Assembly: GCA_024663395.1 (NCBI GenBank) | Contig: JANFAH010000005.1 | Span: forward strand, 186,001 to 250,000 | DNA length: 64,000 nucleotides | Direction of reading: 5' to 3' | DNA from: Pisolithus tinctorius | Taxonomy: Eukaryota > Basidiomycota > Agaricomycetes > Boletales > Pisolithaceae | Shown: positions 60,331 to 64,000 of the stretch, in pieces | Position numbering within the stretch: the stretch's first letter is position 1 | Layout of the letters: each line of letters opens with the position of its first letter | Made by a program: the position numbers and the translations under genes | Notes under the pieces: generated by a model | What the model was told of the DNA's origin: nothing | Seen by the model: the letters and a program-made list of their open reading frames with translations, nothing else | The model's database searches: none

Positions 60331-60739
60331 AGAACCAACCCACCCGCGATGAAATGTAAGTAGAACTGGAGCGCGACTGAAAGTGGAAGGTGGCCTGTAA
60401 TTGAAGGGATCAATGTATAGACTGTCGGAAGATGGATGGGCGCGATCAGGTCTTATAGAGATGGAATACACTTAAATCCTTTTTTGGTCTCAGAGGGAGG
60501 TGTACTCCACATGGGAAAGGTGAGTCATATACAATGTAGAGTTTGTTCCTCTGCAGGCAGGTCAATGCAGACGGCTGGAATGGAACGTCTTGGCCTAGAA
60601 TGGAATGAACGATAAAAAATACCACCGTGAGTAAATGGTGTGAACAAATAGACGAGGACCAGGGATACTGGAAGTCCCCCTACTCGGTTCCGCGTCAAAG
60701 TTTCAGAGTGATCAGGAGAGCGCAGGTCCGGAATAGACA

Positions 60740-61500
60740 TACGAGATGTATGGGCGGAGGTGTTACCACGGCGTGTAGAGCCATGGACAAGCGCAGAAAC
60801 TAGGTCATGGTCTTGTTACCACCGGGAAGATCGAAGTTCTTATCAATGGGTACAAGTGACCGGTTAGGGATGATACACGTTATGGTATATGCGCGCTGCC
60901 AGCCTGAGACTTGGGAGTTTTGCGACAAGATCAATGCAGAGTTCCAGCGTGTGTACGTCCAATATTCGGTCTCCTTGATCCCCCATTCGTAACTGGAACG
61001 TGCTGTCGTGATTCAATGCTGCCACACCCATTCTAAGCGGGGTCATGGGATCCAGGGTCTTCGGCAAACTGACTGCTCAAGCGTCAAGCCTTCTGTGGGG
61101 TTAACTGTAAACGCACGAGTCTACCAGCTCTTCAACGAAACTCAGGAGTTAACCGAGTTCTGCCGAGAACATATGACTCTGTTGAAGGGTTAGGACCTTG
61201 CTAATCATCGAGCGCCGTAGTATGCTCCTGAGAGCCATATCCTCTCCGCCGGCAGCATCTCGTGACACTCTGGGATGCTCATATGTAATACCATGAGAGC
61301 GGATGCCTTTTAGAGACGCGGAAATCATCGGCAGGCAGATCCCTACCATCATTCGCGAGGCGATGCGGACTCCGATGCATGCCTATAATGTTCTCAACCT
61401 GAAGGACACGTTAAGATTAGTGGCGTTAGATGGGAATTTAGAAAGAGATAGTCGCGTCGGAATGAAATCAGCGTCACCGGCCCTGGCGGCCCGCTCTGAA
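60740..61500 (-). pseudogene. Decayed partial copy of citrate synthase
   Basis: This stretch follows 56,825-57,665 of the citrate synthase gene in the same order and orientation, including intron remnants. On the minus strand it reads [34 protein letters not shown] and RSMISKVLTLQQS, against [33 protein letters not shown] and [12 protein letters not shown] in the real gene. It has small insertions, deletions and stops in every frame, and lacks the first and last exons and the catalytic His and Asp blocks. A short match to the sequence just upstream of the CIT1 start (near 58,100-58,150) is seen at 61,455-61,495. It is a DNA-level duplication, older than the esterase duplication. Confidence 0.8.
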
Positions 61501-61597
61501 CCACCTCCAGAGCACAACCAAACAGACACAAACAACCTTCCGCGCGTGGCCTTGCAAGGCTTTGAAGCACTGAGGCTCTGCGTCTTTCCTGGTTAAC

Positions 61598-62578
61598 ATG
61601 GCCTCCGTGCTCGTCCCAGTCCTCTACGTCGGTATAGTCATCGGCAGTTTACTCGTATTCTCCCACTTTTACAGGAAACGCAACACAGGTACGCTCCTCC
61701 GAAATCTTCATCTCTTTCTCGCGGAAGTATAAACGTGGCAGGATAACTTCATCCTCACAGGAAAGTTATACGAGCCATATTTCCCGTCCCATCCAGAACG
61801 AGATGTCTACGTTACTCTTCTTCAGCAGTCAGACCCTCCTGTACACGAAGCGCTCCTCAAAGCAGCTCTTCTCCGACGCGCCATGACGGACGTGAGCCGT
61901 GTGGTCAAATTACGCGAGGACAAACCAGCGCTACAGAACCTACTCCAGAAGGGTTCGATCGGCGACGACCTGTGGAATAGCTTGTTACAAGCGGAGAAGG
62001 AACTCGAGGCTGAGATCTTGGAGGTCGTTGCAGAGGCAAACACGTTTGTGGAGGGCTGGGGAGGCCTCATCTTCCAAACTGCAGGGGAAATGCTGGCAAA
62101 CGAGAAAATGCGGGGTATTTATGAAGATACATCGGCGGCGAGAGCGAGAAAAGGCCAGTTTTATTCCCATGGTACATACAATTCACGAGGGGACCTGACT
62201 GTCAGGCAACAGAACAACAATATGGCAAGGTTGGCAAGGCCATCGAGCTCCCTGCTCTTAACCAAATGACAATGGCTGGGCCATCCCCTCCCGGTTCACT
62301 TCCACCAGCGGCTGTGTTGGCAGCTATGCAAGCGCACGCACAAGCACAGGCGCAAGCAAAAACTCAGGTCCAAGGCCGCCCAGCACCAACGTCAATGCCA
62401 GAAAAACCTCTAGGAGGACTCACTCCACCTGGCACTGGCCGTCCCAAGAGTGTCGTATCGAGTGATGGGGAGGGTGAACCCACGCGGTCCCCATCAAAAT
62501 CGGTAGGTACTTTTGGGAATTCAGCATAATCCCATCTCAGTTGCACCACAGCCTAGGAAGAACAAGAAGCGTAAGTAG
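61598..62578 (+). CDS. SEC66: Translocation protein Sec66 (Sec71-like)
   Basis: Sec66 is a membrane subunit of the Sec63 complex that works with the Sec61 channel in post-translational import into the ER. The start at 61598 gives MASVLVPVLYVGIVIGSLLV, a single N-terminal membrane anchor, followed by FSHFYRKRN. After an intron (about 61,687-61,760) come LYEPYFPSHPERDVYVTLLQ, AALLRRAMTDVSRVVKLRED, KPALQNLLQKGSIGDDLWN and AEANTFVEGWGGLIFQTAGEM, all typical of the family. The tail is rich in Ala, Gln and Pro (AAMQAHAQAQAQAKTQ), ending PRKNKKRK with TAG at 62,576-62,578. Two joins, near 62,170-62,210 and 62,500-62,560, are off by one base in the sequence as given. Confidence 0.88.
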
Positions 62579-62792
62579 ACTGGCCTAGGGACTGTATATA
62601 CCCGTCCGTTATTATATTCATTCCTCGACTGAGCGTTGGGATAATATCGTTGGTCTTTGTAAGAGCTGCTTCCTAGCACCTTGCACTAGAGGAATCGATG
62701 TAGATTGAGCCAGAAAAAAAAGTACAATGCGTAAGATTATAAGACAATACGTCGGAACATGATCCGTCTCCATCGTACAACTACAGAACTTG

Positions 62793-64000
62793 TCAACCTC
62801 GGATAACGATAGCCTTCTCGCCAGCACCCAGCCGCCCCTTGCCCGACCTGTCAACGTGATCAAGGCCGAGACAGTCTTCGGGTGCGAACTTGTGATCATA
62901 TATGATGTCCTCTGTCATACAGTCAGTCAACTGTAGCCATGGAGAAGGAAGATTATAGGGTTACCATCTTCAATATACGATGGTTGCTTGAATGTTGCAA
63001 CTTGTATGAGGGCAAACCTAAATTTCGAAAATTCCTTATCTGAGACGCCTAATCGCGCTTGTAGACGTTTCTTCGTGTCAGCAAACCTCTCTTGCTGCGA
63101 GTATTATAACCGTGGTCAAGTTCAAGAAACATAATCGAGGTGGGGGCACGACTTACAGGTTTGACGACGAAACGGAATGGTACACCGTGCGTCCGCGATA
63201 CCTCCTTGTGGAAGTGGAACACACTAATCACCTTGTCCATCTCCGAGGCTTCAAATTCTTCTCTCGGGATTTCCTGAATGACCCAGTCAATCACACTATA
63301 ACCGTATGCATATGTAAATGCCCATACCTCCGCATACAGCTCCACCGGGTCAGGGATATTTCCAATCATCTCTGAACCCGTAAACTCCTTCTGTGTCTTC
63401 CCGTCCTTGGAAACCTCGAACACCCGTATCTTATTCGCTCCTCCAGGCGTCAGTGTCACCCCCTTCGCCAAATGGTCGGCCAGTTCATGTATCATGCTCG
63501 TTTTCGGTAGCAAGAATGGATAGGTTGCCTCCTCGCGGTTGTGGATGCCCGTCCAGATGATCTTCAGACTCCTCTTCGTCTCCAGTTCAACGATACTGAC
63601 ATCCAGTTTCTCGTACAAGATCACCGTCGTCGTCGGGCTCACATAAGCCGATCCCATGAAATCCGCTATACTTTGATTGAGGGACCGCTTGAGGACCGCC
63701 TTCGGAGCGCCGTTAGCCGCGTGAGTGGTGGTGAACCGCAACTTGATAGGGTCATGCCGTAAATATTCGCCGGCTCTTTGAGACATCTGATGAGACAATG
63801 AGACAATGGGGAGGTTAAGGACCAAGATGTGTTACTGTGTCATAATTGTGTTTCTTGCTAAGTACGAGGCTGAATTCGGGGTGATCACAGTCCGGTTCCT
63901 CATACCTGGGGCGGAAGAAAATCATCACACGGTTTTGGAGGAAATCGTAGAATTGGATAGGGTTCGAGTAGAGGCCCTGAATCTCGAGGTCATGGAGTCT
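62793..64000 (-). CDS. USP7/Ubp15-type ubiquitin hydrolase, C-terminal part
   Basis: USP7-type enzymes remove ubiquitin from proteins; the C-terminal ubiquitin-like domains regulate the catalytic domain, which lies beyond the right edge of the window. The visible part, from 64,000 down, reads LHDLEIQGLYSNPIQFYDFL, then FFRPRYEEPDCDHPEFSLVL. After an intron comes LPIVSLSHQMSQRAGEYL, then MGSAYVSPTTTVILYEKLDVSI, WTGIHNREEATYPFLLPKT, TPGGANKIRVFEVSKDGKTQ, DWVIQEIPREEFEASEMDKV and FHFHKEVSRTHGVPFRFVVK, where the frame enters an intron. The last exons end GRLGAGEKAIVIRG with a stop at 62,793-62,795. The exons join in phase where checked. Confidence 0.92.

Overview
The window is nuclear DNA of a filamentous basidiomycete, most likely an Agaricomycete. 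The evidence is short (about 45-85 bp) GT-AG introns interrupting almost every gene, single-gene transcription units on both strands, intron-bearing tRNA genes, and fungal-specific families: HET-domain proteins, DUF6533 membrane proteins, a basidiomycete HNH family, DyP peroxidase, class III chitinase, and Cdc25 and Sen66-type genes of fungal type. The mix of WD40/TPR/HET, HNH and DUF6533 families suggests an order such as Boletales or Agaricales, but I cannot fix the order from sequence alone.

Layout. 0.3-10 kb is a rearranged, duplication-rich block. It holds relics of an HNH-family gene, an intron-containing fragment of the succinate dehydrogenase flavoprotein gene, and a roughly 1.24 kb inverted repeat. 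The right arm of that repeat carries an intact isoamyl-acetate-hydrolysing esterase gene (IAH1-like) and the left arm a nonsense-mutated copy. A GH18-CBM5/12 chitinase gene sits between the arms, next to SEN34 (tRNA splicing endonuclease subunit). 11-22.5 kb is mostly housekeeping: CDC25, two inverted tRNA-Glu(CTC) genes, a tRNA-Arg(ACG), MPP10, a small unknown gene and the SPF45 splicing factor. 23-33 kb holds two DUF6533 membrane-protein genes around a WD40-TPR-HET gene. 33-39 kb holds SDHA and a TBC1D5-like Rab-GAP. 39-45 kb holds a membrane-protein gene convergent with a second HET gene, followed by a third DUF6533 gene that is an inverted relative of the first. 46-64 kb is again mainly core metabolism and housekeeping: an unknown gene, cytosolic HSP70 with heat-shock elements, the PP2A B56 subunit RTS1, a conserved unknown protein, mitochondrial citrate synthase, a DyP peroxidase, a decayed partial citrate synthase copy, SEC66, and the C-terminal part of a USP7/Ubp15 deubiquitinase that runs off the right edge.

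Themes. First, partial gene duplications that kept their introns (SDHA, IAH1, citrate synthase) point to DNA-level copying, not retroposition. Second, the two HET genes are each flanked by a DUF6533 membrane-protein gene, a possible recognition/cell-death neighbourhood. Third, several essential genes (SEN34, CDC25, MPP10, SPF45, SEC66) show isolated one-base frame breaks between otherwise well-conserved exons, whereas HSP70, SDHA, PP2A-B56 and USP7 read cleanly. Residual indel errors in the sequence are the simplest explanation, but real decay cannot be excluded without reads. Exon boundaries were read by eye from splice signals and family conservation. Identities rest on remembered family motifs, not on a database search.
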